From Aurantimonas endophytica (GTDB lineage: Bacteria > Pseudomonadota > Alphaproteobacteria > Rhizobiales > Rhizobiaceae), in assembly GCF_014196845.1 (NCBI RefSeq), contig NZ_JACIEM010000001.1:744001-808000 (forward strand): a DNA stretch of 64,000 nucleotides. Direction: 5' to 3'. The stretch's first letter is position 1, and every line of letters starts with the position of its first letter. Positions 38,048 through 47,572 of this stretch are shown piece after piece. A model generated the notes under the pieces. That model saw only the letters and a list, made by a program, of their open reading frames with translations, was not told the DNA's origin and searched no databases. A program made the position numbers and the translations under genes.

Positions 38048-38881
38048 CTAGTGACGCATCCAGCGCCAATAGTCGAAGCTCTTGCGTGGCGCCGCGATTG
38101 TGACCGGGCGGTCGAGCACCGACGACCCAGCCGCCTCCACCCGGTCGAGGTACCGGCCGGCGAGCGTGGCCGGCAGAAAGGCCGGTCGGATGGCGCGGGG
38201 CATGTCCGCGGCATGGCGATGAAACGCCACAAGATGCTCCCGGCCAAGCGCCACCATCGCAGAAACCGCACGAGTCGCCGGTCCGGCATCGCCCCGCAAC
38301 AGCTCTTCCGGCGTGCAGCCCGCCGCCTGCAGCATGTCGGCCGGCAGGAACACCTGTTGCCGCGCGCGGTGGAGCGGCAGAAGCAGCAATGTCCCGGCCA
38401 CCAATTGCGCGACACCCGCATGCCCGGCGGCATCCGCCACTTCGCCGGCCTCGCCACGCGACAGCACCAGACCCGCCAGCATGATCAACGTCGACGCCGT
38501 CTCGCCGGCATAGGCCTCGAAGGCATCGCGCGACGGCATCGGGTCGTCGTAGAGATCGAAGATCCGCGCCTCCAACATCCGATCGAAGGCATCACGCGGC
38601 AGCTGATGCCGCTCAATCGTCTCCAGCAGCGCCGCGGCGACCGGATTCGCCGCCGCCTCCCCCGGCGACGCGCCTTCTATCGTATCCCGCCACCATTGCA
38701 GCCGGATCTCGCCGGGTAGCGGCTGGCTGACCTGCTCGCGCACCCGCGCCACTTCGTAATTGAACGCGTAGAGAGCGGCGAGATCATCCTTTGCCGCCGC
38801 TGGCGCGAAAGCCAGCGAGAGCGCTCGGTCGCGGTCGTGCAACTCCACGAGGCGCAGGCACTCGGCGGCGTTCGCGCTCAT
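38048..38881 (-). CDS. Squalene/phytoene synthase-fold protein, NDUFAF6-like
   Basis: A 277-residue trans-isoprenyl diphosphate synthase-like protein. It shows DLAALYAFNYEVARVREQVSQP and GEIRLQWWRDTIEGA near residues 30-70, and VFLPADMLQAAGCTPEELL further on. The Asp-rich DxxxD substrate motifs of true phytoene synthases are degraded (LYAFNYEVARV in place of YxFcRxxDDxxD). It is therefore closer to NDUFAF6, the mitochondrial complex I assembly factor of the same fold, than to a carotenoid enzyme. It lies 36 bases downstream of the NDUFAF3-like gene on the same strand, which supports that reading. Confidence 0.82.
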   Translation of the reverse strand: MSANAAECLRLVELHDRDRALSLAFAPAAAKDDLAALYAFNYEVARVREQVSQPLPGEIRLQWWRDTIEGASPGEAAANPVAAALLETIERHQLPRDAFDRMLEARIFDLYDDPMPSRDAFEAYAGETASTLIMLAGLVLSRGEAGEVADAAGHAGVAQLVAGTLLLLPLHRARQQVFLPADMLQAAGCTPEELLRGDAGPATRAVSAMVALGREHLVAFHRHAADMPRAIRPAFLPATLAGRYLDRVEAAGSSVLDRPVTIAAPRKSFDYWRWMRH

Positions 38882-38917
38882 GCCGCGTCGCCGTCGGCGG
38901 TTACCGCCGGGCGAGTC

Positions 38918-39307
38918 TCAGTCGACCGCCACGAGCGCAGCCGCCACCGGTCGGCCCTCGGAGAGCATGACGTTGAACGTCCGCACGGCCGCTCCCGTCG
39001 ACATCGGATTGCAGGAAATGCCTGCCTGGCGCAGCCGGTCGGCGAGCGCCGGCGGCAACCGCCTGATGTCGCGTCCCGTCCCGAACAACAGAAACCGGAT
39101 GTCATCGGCCTCTTCGAACACCTTGAGCAGCCGCTCGCCGTGGAAGGGCTGCTCGGCCGTCGCGTCCCAACCATAGATCCCGGATGGGAGGCAGAGGATC
39201 GAGCCGCGGTGCGACATGTCGGCAAAGCGAAATCCCCCATTGCCATAGGCTTCGATGGGCGCCCGCCCCGGAAAGTGGGCGGCACGGATCTCGGTTCCGC
39301 TGACCAT
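38918..39307 (-). CDS. Mth938-like (DUF498) protein, NDUFAF3 homologue
   Basis: A 129-residue soluble protein: IRAAHFPGRAPIEAYGNGGF, then SILCLPSGIYGWDA, RFLLFGTGRDIRRLPPAL and STGAAVRTFNVMLSEGRPVA. This is the Mth938-like fold shared with human NDUFAF3, a complex I assembly factor. Bacterial members often lie beside secD/secF, as here, where the gene starts four bases after the secDF stop. I infer a role in complex I or membrane protein assembly. No catalytic residues are evident. The ATG at 39307 removes a poor leader that would overlap secDF. Confidence 0.88.
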   Translation of the reverse strand: MVSGTEIRAAHFPGRAPIEAYGNGGFRFADMSHRGSILCLPSGIYGWDATAEQPFHGERLLKVFEEADDIRFLLFGTGRDIRRLPPALADRLRQAGISCNPMSTGAAVRTFNVMLSEGRPVAAALVAVD

Positions 39308-39311
39308 GCGG

Positions 39312-41876
39312 TCAGGCCTTGCCCGCCGCAGAACCCGCGCGCTCGGCTTCCTCATCTTCCTTCTTCGCTGCGAAGTCGGCGGGACGCAGCTTGAAGAAGA
39401 TCAGGACGGGCGCGGCCACGAAGATCGTCGACAACGCGCCGACACCGACGCCGAACAGCATCGACGCGACGAAGGAACGGATCACCTCGCCACCGAAGAT
39501 GAACAGCGCGAACAGTGCCAGGAGCGTGGTCATCGTCGTCATGACGGTACGCGCCAGCATCTCGTTGTCGGAGAGGTCGAGCAGGTCGCCGATCGGCATC
39601 TTCTTGAAACGCCGGAGATTCTCGCGAATCCGGTCGTAGATGACCACCGTGTCGTTCAGCGAATAGCCGACGATGGTCAGGATCGCCGCGACGGTGGACA
39701 GGTTGAACTCCAGCTGGGTCACCGCAAGGAAGCCCAGCGTCAGGATCACATCGTTGACCGTCGCGATGATGGCGCCGACGGCGAACTGCCACTCGAACCG
39801 GATCCAGACATAGATCAGGATGGCCAGCAGAGAGGCGAGGACGCCGATGACGGCGGCCCAGGCGAGTTCGCCCGATACTGTCGGCCCGACGACCTCGGTT
39901 CGCCGGAAGTCGTAGTCGGCGGCAAGCGCCTGCTGTGCCGACTGAACGATCGCGGTCTGGGCGGTGTCACCGCCCTCTGCCGTGCCGACCCGGATCAGCG
40001 CTTCGCTCTCGGAGCCGAACTCCTGGACCTGGCTTTCCTGAATCCCGACAGCATTGAGTCGCTCGCGGATGTCCCCGACATCGGCAGCACCCGATTTCGC
40101 CTGGACCTCGATGACCGTGCCGCCGGTAAAGTCGATGCCGAAATTGAGCCCGGCCGTGAACAGCATCGCGATGGATGCAAGGCACAGGAAGATCGACAGG
40201 GCGAAGACCTGCAGGCGGATCTTCATGAAGCGGATCGCGGTCACGTCCGGCACGAGCTTGATGAAGCCGCGCGGCAGCTCCTTCGGCCGCCGGCGCCGAA
40301 CCCATTCCGAGGCGAGCAGTCGGGTCAGAGTGAAGGCGGTGAAGACCGTGGTGACGATACCGATGGCCAGCGTCACCGCGAAGCCGCGGACGGGGCCGGA
40401 GCCCAGGAAGAACAGCACGACGGCCGCTATCAGCGTTGTGATGTTGGCGTCGACGATCGTGCCGAGCGCCTTTTGGAAACCGGTGTCGATCGACTGGATG
40501 ACCGACCTGCCCTGGCGTCGTTCGTCGCGGATGCGCTCGAAGATGAGGACGTTCGAGTCGACCGCCATGCCGACGGTCAGCACGATGCCCGCGATGCCGG
40601 GCAACGTCAGCGTCGCGCCGATGGCTGTAAGGATGGCGAAGAGGATCAGGACGTTGGCGACAAGAGCGATATTGGCCAGGACGCCGAGGAAGCCGTAGGC
40701 CGCCAGCATAAAGAGGACGACGAAGATCGAACCGATGACGCCGGCCGTCTCGCCAGCTGCGATCGAGTCGGCGCCAAGGCCGGGCCCGACGGTCCGCTCC
40801 TCGATGATGTTGAGCGTGGCAGGCAGAGCGCCGGCGCGCAGCAGTACCGACAGGTCGTTGGCGCTCTGGACGGTGAAATTGCCGCTGATCTGCGCCTGGC
40901 CGCCGAGGATGGGCTCGCGGATGTTCGGCGCGGACAGAACCTCCTCGTCGAGGACGATGGCGAAGGGACTGCCGACATTCTGCTGGGTGACCGCGCCGAA
41001 ACGCTGCGCGCCCTGGCTGTCGAAGCGGATATTGACGACAGGCTGGTTGGTCTGGCTGTCGAAACCCGCCTGCGCGTCGGTCAGGTTCTCGCCGGAGACC
41101 ATGATCTGGCGCTGGACCAGGATCGGCAGAGGCGGGTTGTCGTTGGTGTAGAGAAGCTCGGAGCCTGCCGGCGGCCGGGTGCCGCGTGCCACCTCGTCGG
41201 CGGACGCCGTCTGGTCGACGAGACGGAAGCTCAGCTTGGCGGTCTGGTTCAGAAGCGACTTCAGGCGCTGCGGATCCTCCAGACCCGGCACCTGGACCAT
41301 GATCCGGTCGTCACCCTGGCGCTGGATGAGCGGCTCGGTGGTCCCGAGCTCGTCGACGCGTCGCCGCACTACCTCGATCGACTGGGCGACGGCATTAGTC
41401 AGCCGGTAATTCACGCCGGCTTCGGTGAGCGTCAGCGTGATCACGCCCGGCTGAGGCTGTGCAATCGCGACCTCGGCGACGGAGCCGCTGCCGAGCATTC
41501 CTGCCGACAAGGGAGTTGCCAGAGGCTGGAGCGCTTCGAGTACTGCGTCGGCCTGGGCCGGGTCGCGCAACCTGACAGTGACGGTGGTTCCCGAGTCGGA
41601 GAGGCCCGCATAGCCGATACGCGCGGTGCGGAGCGTCTGGCGCGCGTCGTCGCTGAGCGTCTGGACGCGTTCCCCCTGCAGGGACTGGCGGTCGATCTCG
41701 AGCAGAATGTAGGAGCCGCCCTGCAGGTCGAGACCGAGGGTCACCTGCTGCTTGGGCACGAACGATGGCAGCTGATCGAGCATCTGCCGCGGAAAGAAGT
41801 TGGGGGCCGCATACAGGATGCCGACGGCCACCGTCAGCAGGACGAGAAACTTCTTCCAGGGCGAGAAATACAGCAT
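39312..41876 (-). CDS. secDF: SecDF, fused protein-export membrane protein
   Basis: Uses the proton gradient to help SecYEG finish translocation; 854 residues because SecD and SecF are fused. The N-terminal helix (KFLVLLTVAVGILYAAPNFF) is followed by GLDLQGGSYILLEI, a large periplasmic domain and the SecD helices (TLPGIAGIVLTVGMAVDSNVLIFERIRDE). The SecF half begins near residue 540 with LNFGIDFTGGTVIEVQ and ends GYSLNDTVVIYDRIREN. The cytoplasmic tail is Lys/Glu-rich. It lies 132 bases after yajC on the same strand. Confidence 0.97.
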   Translation of the reverse strand: MLYFSPWKKFLVLLTVAVGILYAAPNFFPRQMLDQLPSFVPKQQVTLGLDLQGGSYILLEIDRQSLQGERVQTLSDDARQTLRTARIGYAGLSDSGTTVTVRLRDPAQADAVLEALQPLATPLSAGMLGSGSVAEVAIAQPQPGVITLTLTEAGVNYRLTNAVAQSIEVVRRRVDELGTTEPLIQRQGDDRIMVQVPGLEDPQRLKSLLNQTAKLSFRLVDQTASADEVARGTRPPAGSELLYTNDNPPLPILVQRQIMVSGENLTDAQAGFDSQTNQPVVNIRFDSQGAQRFGAVTQQNVGSPFAIVLDEEVLSAPNIREPILGGQAQISGNFTVQSANDLSVLLRAGALPATLNIIEERTVGPGLGADSIAAGETAGVIGSIFVVLFMLAAYGFLGVLANIALVANVLILFAILTAIGATLTLPGIAGIVLTVGMAVDSNVLIFERIRDERRQGRSVIQSIDTGFQKALGTIVDANITTLIAAVVLFFLGSGPVRGFAVTLAIGIVTTVFTAFTLTRLLASEWVRRRRPKELPRGFIKLVPDVTAIRFMKIRLQVFALSIFLCLASIAMLFTAGLNFGIDFTGGTVIEVQAKSGAADVGDIRERLNAVGIQESQVQEFGSESEALIRVGTAEGGDTAQTAIVQSAQQALAADYDFRRTEVVGPTVSGELAWAAVIGVLASLLAILIYVWIRFEWQFAVGAIIATVNDVILTLGFLAVTQLEFNLSTVAAILTIVGYSLNDTVVIYDRIRENLRRFKKMPIGDLLDLSDNEMLARTVMTTMTTLLALFALFIFGGEVIRSFVASMLFGVGVGALSTIFVAAPVLIFFKLRPADFAAKKEDEEAERAGSAAGKA

Positions 41877-42008
41877 TGGGTTCCCAGGCGGGTCGACGAA
41901 CGCGCTTCGGCGGCGTTCGTCAGTGGCATTCCGTCCACACGGTCGGCACAGGCCGGAGGCGAAACACGGTCGTATCTACGGCAGTTGCCGTATCCTCAAC
42001 AATCGCGG

Positions 42009-42350
42009 CTATTTGGTGTTGGCAGCCGCCGGCTCGCCCTTGACGCGCACGTCCGTCACCATGCTCTGCAGCACACGGACCCGGACCTGTTCCGAAATCT
42101 GCACCTCGAGTTCGCCGTTCTCCAAGACCTTCGTCACCTTGGCGATGATGCCTCCCCCGGTGACCACCGTGTCGCCGCGGCGGATGTTGCTGAGCATCGC
42201 CTCGCGTTTCTTCATCGCCGTGCGCTGCGGCCGGATGATGAGGAAATACATGATGGCGAAGACCGCGACGAAGGGCAGCACGCTGATCAGGAGATCGCTT
42301 CCACCGGCGGCAGGAACGCCGCTCTGCGCGAAAGCCTCGGACACGAACAT
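42009..42350 (-). CDS. yajC: YajC, preprotein translocase auxiliary subunit
   Basis: A 113-residue single-pass membrane protein associated with SecDF. The helix is LISVLPFVAVFAIMYFLIIRPQ, followed by the family stretch QRTAMKKREAMLSNIRRGD and TVVTGGGIIAKVTKVLENGE. The start is MFVSEAFAQ with AGAGG upstream; an earlier start adds a leader that is not conserved. It is divergent from the DUF815 ATPase gene, with 131 bases between the two start codons. Confidence 0.95.
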   Translation of the reverse strand: MFVSEAFAQSGVPAAGGSDLLISVLPFVAVFAIMYFLIIRPQRTAMKKREAMLSNIRRGDTVVTGGGIIAKVTKVLENGELEVQISEQVRVRVLQSMVTDVRVKGEPAAANTK

Positions 42351-42481
42351 CGGGAACCTCTTCGGAATCGAGGGCGGGAAGCCCTTTACGGAGTGCGCGG
42401 AATATACGAACGGTCGCCTCGAATGCAACAAGGCGTCTGTTCCGCGACATGAACGCCGCCCAGGGACACAGCAGAAACGTC

Positions 42482-43366
42482 ATGGAAGTCGAAGATTTTG
42501 CCCGGCTGCGGGAGACCATGGATCGCATTGCCGCGAGCCTGGAGCGTCTGGCGCCTCCGCCTGCGTCCGTACCGGACTTTGCCGCTGCCGACTGCTTCGT
42601 GTTCGAGCCGCCGGCAGGGCTGGTTCCCGTCAAGACGGTCAACCGCGTTCCGATCGAGCTGCTGAAGGGCGTCGATCGCTCGCGCGACACGCTCCTCGAC
42701 AACACGGCGCGCTTCGCGCGCGGCCTGCCCGCCAACAATGCGCTGCTCTGGGGCGCGAGGGGCATGGGCAAGTCATCGTTGGTGAAGGCCGCCCACGCCG
42801 CGGTCAACGCCTCCCTGCCCAACGGCACGAACCCGCTCAAGCTGATCGAGATCCATCGCGAGGACATCGACGACCTGCCTCGCCTGATGGGCTTCGTACG
42901 CGCGGCGCCTTACGCGTTTCTACTGTTCTGCGACGACCTGTCCTTCGACATGGGCGATTCCTCCTACAAGTCGCTGAAGGCCGCCCTGGAAGGCGGCGTG
43001 GAAGGCCGCCCCGCGAACGTCCTGTTCTATGCGACGTCCAACCGCCGGCACCTTCTGCCGCGAGACATGATCGAGAACGAGCGCTCGACGGCGATCAACC
43101 CTGCCGAGGCCGTCGAGGAAAAGGTGTCGCTGTCGGACCGGTTCGGCCTGTGGCTTGGCTTCCACCGCTGCAGCCAGGAGGATTATCTGGCGATGATCGA
43201 CGCCTACCTGTCGGCTTACGGGATCGATGCCGACCCGGAAGCCACCCGGCATGAAGCGCTGGAATGGGCGACGACCCGCGGCAGCCGGTCCGGCCGGGTC
43301 GCCTTCCAGTTCGTCCAGGACCTTGCCGGGCGCCTGGGGCGCACCCTCGCCGCGCCGGCAGCCTGA
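42482..43366 (+). CDS. DUF815 AAA-like ATPase
   Basis: A 294-residue cytoplasmic P-loop ATPase of family DUF815. Walker A is WGARGMGKSSLVKAA near residue 91, Walker B is FLLFCDDLSFD near residue 146, and sensor-like ATSNRRHLLPRDM is followed by SDRFGLWLGFHRCSQEDYL, a family hallmark. Function is unestablished. Two in-frame starts exist; MEVEDFARLRETM is preferred and the one 11 codons upstream is possible. In rhizobia this gene commonly stands between yajC and the LysM/M23 lipoprotein gene, as here. It converges with the latter over a shared terminator. Confidence 0.9.
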   Translation: MEVEDFARLRETMDRIAASLERLAPPPASVPDFAAADCFVFEPPAGLVPVKTVNRVPIELLKGVDRSRDTLLDNTARFARGLPANNALLWGARGMGKSSLVKAAHAAVNASLPNGTNPLKLIEIHREDIDDLPRLMGFVRAAPYAFLLFCDDLSFDMGDSSYKSLKAALEGGVEGRPANVLFYATSNRRHLLPRDMIENERSTAINPAEAVEEKVSLSDRFGLWLGFHRCSQEDYLAMIDAYLSAYGIDADPEATRHEALEWATTRGSRSGRVAFQFVQDLAGRLGRTLAAPAA

Positions 43367-43369
43367 AGC

Positions 43370-43409
43370 AAAAAGGCCCGGTTCGCTCCTGACGGAACGG
43401 AACCGGGCC
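43370..43409 (-). terminator. Intrinsic terminator of the nlpD-like gene, shared convergent region
   Basis: Stem GGCCCGGTTC / GAACCGGGCC (43375-43384 with 43400-43409), preceded on the plus strand by A5. On the minus strand it is a hairpin with T5, 20 bases beyond the nlpD-like stop. It begins four bases after the DUF815 gene stop. Confidence 0.82.
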
Positions 43410-43429
43410 GAACGCCTGGAGGTCGGCGT

Positions 43430-44659
43430 CTACTGGAGGAACTTCGTCGGGTCGACCGGCGTGGAGTCCTTGCGGACCTCGAAATGCAGGACCGGGACGT
43501 CCGTGTCTCCGCTCATGCCGGACTTGGCGACTTCCTGGCCCCGGGTCACGGTGGCACCGCGTTTGACGGACAGGGAGTCGGCGTGTCCGTACACGGTGAC
43601 CATGCCGTTGTCGTGCTTGACCAGAACCGTGTTGCCGAATTCCTTCAACCCGTCGCCGGCATAGATGACCACGCCGTTCTCGGCTGCCTTCACCGAAGTG
43701 CCGCGCGGCACCGAGATGTTCAGGCCGTCATTGCGGCGCGAGCCCACCTTTTCTCCGAAGCGATTGACCACCCGCCCCTGGACCGGCCAGCGCAGCTGGC
43801 TGATGCCTGTGGAGGTCGGGGCGATGGCCGCAACCTGTGTCTCGGCCTGCTCCGACACCGTGCTGCTGGGAGCGGCAGCGGGCGCTGCAGGCGCCTCGGC
43901 CTGCTCGGTCGACGGACGGCTGGATTTCTCGGCGGTCGCAGGCGCCGTGTAGGCGACGGGCGTCGTGATGGGCTTGGCTTCCGGCGGCGTCTGGACCGTG
44001 GAGGCCGCCGGCTGGGCGCTGGCCACCTGGGTCGGCGTCGCGCCGGCACCCGGCACGGTCAGTGACTGGCCGATGCGAATCGAATCGCCGCTGAGGCCGT
44101 TGGCCTGCTTGAGCGCTGCAACCGACGTCCCGGTGCGGCGTGCGATCGCCGCCAGCGTATCGCCCGAGCTGACAGTGACCGATCCGCCCGAGGAAGCGGG
44201 GCGCTGGTCGCCGGACGGACGGCGCTGCGGTGTCGAGATCTGCGCTGCCTGCGCCTGCAGGGTCGAGGGCGGAGCGCCGCGGGTCGGTACATCGTTGGCG
44301 CTGGCCGGTGCCGCTGCCATCGAGGAGCTAGGTGGCGTGCCGTAGTTCGGCGCGGGCGGCGGCGGCAGGGTCTGGCTCTGCACCGACGGGGTCGCGGCGC
44401 TGGCGCCATAGGTCGGGTTCTGCTGGTAGGCTGGCGTACCGTTGCCGATCGCGCCCGTGTTCAGCTGGTCGACGCCGCCCGGATAGGGCTGCGCGGCAGC
44501 GGTCTGGGTCATCCCCGCACGCGGCACCGCGCCGGTGTAGAAGCCGTCATCGAACCGCGCCACGTCGGAGCTGCACCCGGCCGCGAGGCCCGCCAGAGCA
44601 ACCATCGCAGCGGAACGCACCATACGGAGCCGTAGAGGTTTCAGCACATCGATACGCAT
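43430..44659 (-). CDS. nlpD: NlpD/LppB-like LysM + degenerate LytM lipoprotein
   Basis: A 409-residue envelope lipoprotein. The signal ends in the lipobox LAGLAAGC (Cys near residue 29). A Pro/Ala/Gln/Thr-rich linker follows, then one LysM domain (VSSGDTLAAIARRTGTSVAALKQ near residues 160-205), another linker and a C-terminal LytM/M23 domain from about residue 290. In that domain the first zinc ligands are lost: the usual HxGxD stretch reads RRNDGLNISVPRG. VYGHADSL and LHFEVRK keep their histidines. It should therefore act as an amidase activator and not as a hydrolase, like NlpD/EnvC. It is the last gene of the argS-to-nlpD block. Confidence 0.92.
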   Translation of the reverse strand: MRIDVLKPLRLRMVRSAAMVALAGLAAGCSSDVARFDDGFYTGAVPRAGMTQTAAAQPYPGGVDQLNTGAIGNGTPAYQQNPTYGASAATPSVQSQTLPPPPAPNYGTPPSSSMAAAPASANDVPTRGAPPSTLQAQAAQISTPQRRPSGDQRPASSGGSVTVSSGDTLAAIARRTGTSVAALKQANGLSGDSIRIGQSLTVPGAGATPTQVASAQPAASTVQTPPEAKPITTPVAYTAPATAEKSSRPSTEQAEAPAAPAAAPSSTVSEQAETQVAAIAPTSTGISQLRWPVQGRVVNRFGEKVGSRRNDGLNISVPRGTSVKAAENGVVIYAGDGLKEFGNTVLVKHDNGMVTVYGHADSLSVKRGATVTRGQEVAKSGMSGDTDVPVLHFEVRKDSTPVDPTKFLQ

Positions 44660-44839
44660 CGCCGTCCCTTGCACGCAGAAATTCGCTTTCGGGAGCATTG
44701 AAGCGCGTTAATGTTACTGCCGGGTTAAGTCTCTGGCGACGGAAGACGATTCTCGACGATCGATGCGGGGAATCGCCAGCAGTCCGGCCGAAGCGCGAGC
44801 CGAGCGAGACAGCGCTGCCGACGCCTGCCACCCGCAGGC

Positions 44840-45490
44840 TCAGAGAACCTCTGCCGTTCCGAAGGCCAGCGGCTGGTACCGCACCGGCCAGAGGTCCTCG
44901 CGCTCGAATCGGCTGCCGACCTTTCGCAGCCGCACCAGCATCTGCTCGCCGTCGCCCGGGCCGATCGCGCAGATCAGCACCGCCTGCATGCCGAGCTGTT
45001 CCAGGAACTGGCGAGGCACGGCGGGAAACGCGGCATGGATGATCGCGCGGTCGAACGGCGCGCCGCCGGGAAAGCCATCGCGTCCGTCCTCCAGGAAGAG
45101 CGAGACATTGGTGACGCCGACCTGCTTCAGGCGCGTTCCGGCTGGCTCGACCAGCCGGCGGAAGCGGTCGAAGGAGGAGACGTGGGCGCTCATGCGGGCC
45201 AGAAGCGCCGTCGCGTAACCGCTGCCGGTGCCGATCTCCAGGACCCGGTGCTCAGGCTCGAGCTCGAGCGCCGCCACGAGACGAGCTGCCGCGAGCGCGC
45301 CGGGCATCGTCTCGCCGCAGGCAAGCGGTGCCGACCGGTCCTCGTAGGCGTCCTCGACGCCCTCGGGGACGAACAGCCGACGCGGCACCGATGCCACAGC
45401 CTGGTGCAGGGTGGGTCCGCCGATACGCTGAAAGCGCAATGCCAGCAGGAAGGCCGCGAGATCCTCGCGGTCACGGCCTTCGGGGTTCAT
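44840..45490 (-). CDS. pcm: Protein-L-isoaspartate O-methyltransferase
   Basis: Repairs isoaspartyl residues with S-adenosylmethionine; 216 residues. [17 protein letters not shown] near residue 40, the SAM-binding motif [18 protein letters not shown] near residue 84, and post-I region [21 protein letters not shown] are clear. Its ATG overlaps the surE stop by four bases, the usual surE-pcm pairing. A start further upstream would lie inside surE. Confidence 0.94.
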   Translation of the reverse strand: MNPEGRDREDLAAFLLALRFQRIGGPTLHQAVASVPRRLFVPEGVEDAYEDRSAPLACGETMPGALAAARLVAALELEPEHRVLEIGTGSGYATALLARMSAHVSSFDRFRRLVEPAGTRLKQVGVTNVSLFLEDGRDGFPGGAPFDRAIIHAAFPAVPRQFLEQLGMQAVLICAIGPGDGEQMLVRLRKVGSRFEREDLWPVRYQPLAFGTAEVL

Positions 45491-46242
45491 GCGAAGAGTG
45501 CGCCGAGATCGTCGCGCAGTTCGTGCGCGGTCAGGTCCAGCTGCAGCGGCGTGATCGAGATGCGGCCGGCCTGGAGCGCCGCAATGTCGGAATTCTCCAC
45601 CTCCGGTCCTGCCTGGCGGCCGAAGGTCAGCCAGAAATACGGAAAGCCCCTGCCGTCGCGGCGCTCTTCCATGCCGAGCGAATAGTCGAGCTTGCCCTGC
45701 CGGGTCACCGAGACGCCGGACACCTCGTCCGCCGGTACCGCCGGGAAGTTGACGTTGATCAGGTGGCCGGGCGGCAGAGGGAAGCCCGCCAGCCGATCGA
45801 GCACGGCGGGTGCGTGGCGTTCCGCCGTCTCCCACAGCGCCTCGCGATCCCGCCCCGGGGTGAAGGCCTGGCTGAGCGCGATCGAACGCAGGCCGAGCAT
45901 CGTCCCCTCAATGGCGCCGGCCACGGTGCCGGAATAGGTGACGTCGTCGCAGATGTTCTGGCCGGCATTGACGCCGGACAGAACGAGATCCGGCGGCGAA
46001 TCCATCAACCGCTTCACCGCCATGATGACGCAGTCCGTTGGCGTTCCGGAAAGAGCGTAGCGCTTCTCCGATACCTCGCGCAGCCGCAGCGGCGCGGACA
46101 GCGTCAGCGAGTGCGACAGGCCGCTCTGGTCGGTCTCAGGCGCGACCACCCAGACATCGTCGGTCAGCGTCCGGGCGATCCGCTCCAGCACTGCCAGCCC
46201 CTCGGCGTGTATGCCGTCGTCATTGGTCAGGAGAAGCCGCAT
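45487..46242 (-). CDS. surE: SurE, 5'/3'-nucleotidase
   Basis: Metal-dependent nucleoside monophosphate phosphatase linked to stationary survival; 251 residues. The N-terminal metal site is [19 protein letters not shown], followed by [15 protein letters not shown] and [22 protein letters not shown] (second metal ligands). Length is typical. Its ATG shares one base with the serS stop (TGATG), and its own end overlaps pcm. Confidence 0.96.
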   Translation of the reverse strand: MRLLLTNDDGIHAEGLAVLERIARTLTDDVWVVAPETDQSGLSHSLTLSAPLRLREVSEKRYALSGTPTDCVIMAVKRLMDSPPDLVLSGVNAGQNICDDVTYSGTVAGAIEGTMLGLRSIALSQAFTPGRDREALWETAERHAPAVLDRLAGFPLPPGHLINVNFPAVPADEVSGVSVTRQGKLDYSLGMEERRDGRGFPYFWLTFGRQAGPEVENSDIAALQAGRISITPLQLDLTAHELRDDLGALFA

Positions 46243-47525
46243 CAGGCGGGCCCGCCGATCCGCTCGACCCCGGCCATGTAAGGCCGGAGCACCGGCGGGA
46301 TGGTGATGCTGCCATCCTCGTTCTGATAGTTCTCCATCACCGCGATCAGCGCCCGCCCGACGGCGACGCCGGACCCGTTCAGCGTGTGGACGAACTGTGT
46401 CGCCTTTTCGCCCTCGGCGCGGTAGCGGGCGCTCATCCGCCGGGCCTGAAAATCACCGCAGACCGAACAGCTGGAGATTTCGCGATAGGCGCCCTGCCCC
46501 GGCAGCCACACCTCGATGTCGTAGGTCTTGCGGGCGCCGAAGCCCATGTCGCCGGTGCACAGCGTCACGACGCGATACGCCAGCCCGAGGCGCTTGAGCA
46601 CCTCCTCGGCAGCCTTCGTCATGCGCTCGTGCTCGTCGAGCGAGGCATCGCTCGCCGTGATCGAGACCATCTCGACCTTGTAGAACTGGTGCTGGCGCAG
46701 CATGCCGCGCGTGTCCCGCCCCGCCGATCCGGCTTCCGAGCGGAAGCACGGCGTCAGCGCCGTCACCCGCATTGGCAGGTCGGCGGCATCGATGATCCGC
46801 TCGCGCGCAAGATTGGTCAGCGGCACTTCGGCGGTCGGGATCAGCCAGCGCCCTTCCGTCGTGTGGAACAGGTCCTCGGCGAATTTCGGCAACTGGTTGG
46901 TACCGAAGAGCGCCTCGTCGCGCACCAGCAGCGGGGCCGCGACCTCCTGATAACCGTGTTCGGTGGTGTGGAGGTCCAGCATGAACTGGCCGAGCGCCCG
47001 TTCCAGCCGCGCCAGCGCACCCTTCAGGATGGTGAAGCGCGAACCGGAGATCTTGGCGGCCTGGTCGAAATCCATGAGGCCCATGGCCTCGCCGAGCTCG
47101 TAATGCTCCCGTGGCTTGAAGGCGAAGTCGGGCCGCTCGCCGACCCGGCGCATCTCGACATTGTCGGCCTCGTCCTTGCCGACCGGAACGTCGTCGAGCG
47201 GCAAGTTCGGTATGCGCGCCAGCGCGTCCTCAAGCGAGCCATCGAGCCGTCGCTCGGTCTCCTCGCCGTCCTGGATCTCGGCCTTGATCTCGGCGATCTC
47301 GGCGATCAGCCGTTCGGCCAGCGTCTCGTCTTTGGTGGCCTTGGCCTTGCCGATCTCCCGGGATGCCTCGTTGCGCCGGTTCTGGAGCTCCTGCAAACGT
47401 TTTAGATGCTCGCGACGCGCCTCATCGAGCCTGATCAGATCGGCGGCGGCGGGCGCCGCGCCGCGACGCGCCAAGGCCTCGTCCAGCTTTTCCGGATTTT
47501 CCCGTATCCACTTGATGTCGAGCAT
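46242..47525 (-). CDS. serS: Seryl-tRNA synthetase
   Basis: Class II synthetase charging tRNA-Ser, 427 residues. The N-terminal coiled-coil arm spans about residues 35-100 ([21 protein letters not shown]). Motif 2 is [24 protein letters not shown] and motif 3 is [18 protein letters not shown]. Length is standard. It lies 47 bases after tatC. Confidence 0.97.
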   Translation of the reverse strand: MLDIKWIRENPEKLDEALARRGAAPAAADLIRLDEARREHLKRLQELQNRRNEASREIGKAKATKDETLAERLIAEIAEIKAEIQDGEETERRLDGSLEDALARIPNLPLDDVPVGKDEADNVEMRRVGERPDFAFKPREHYELGEAMGLMDFDQAAKISGSRFTILKGALARLERALGQFMLDLHTTEHGYQEVAAPLLVRDEALFGTNQLPKFAEDLFHTTEGRWLIPTAEVPLTNLARERIIDAADLPMRVTALTPCFRSEAGSAGRDTRGMLRQHQFYKVEMVSITASDASLDEHERMTKAAEEVLKRLGLAYRVVTLCTGDMGFGARKTYDIEVWLPGQGAYREISSCSVCGDFQARRMSARYRAEGEKATQFVHTLNGSGVAVGRALIAVMENYQNEDGSITIPPVLRPYMAGVERIGGPA

Positions 47526-47572
47526 GAAATTCCCGTTCCGTCGAAATGCGACGGGACACGGGCCAACCGGTC

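Noticed and set aside
38048-38881. Carotenoid (phytoene synthase) gene
   Set aside because: Asp-rich substrate motifs are degraded and no other carotenoid genes are present; the NDUFAF6-like reading fits the neighbours better.
39255-42452. 1065-codon open frame on the plus strand
   Set aside because: Antisense to secDF and yajC; Arg/Asp/Gln/His-rich composition typical of high-GC reverse-frame reading, with no family match.
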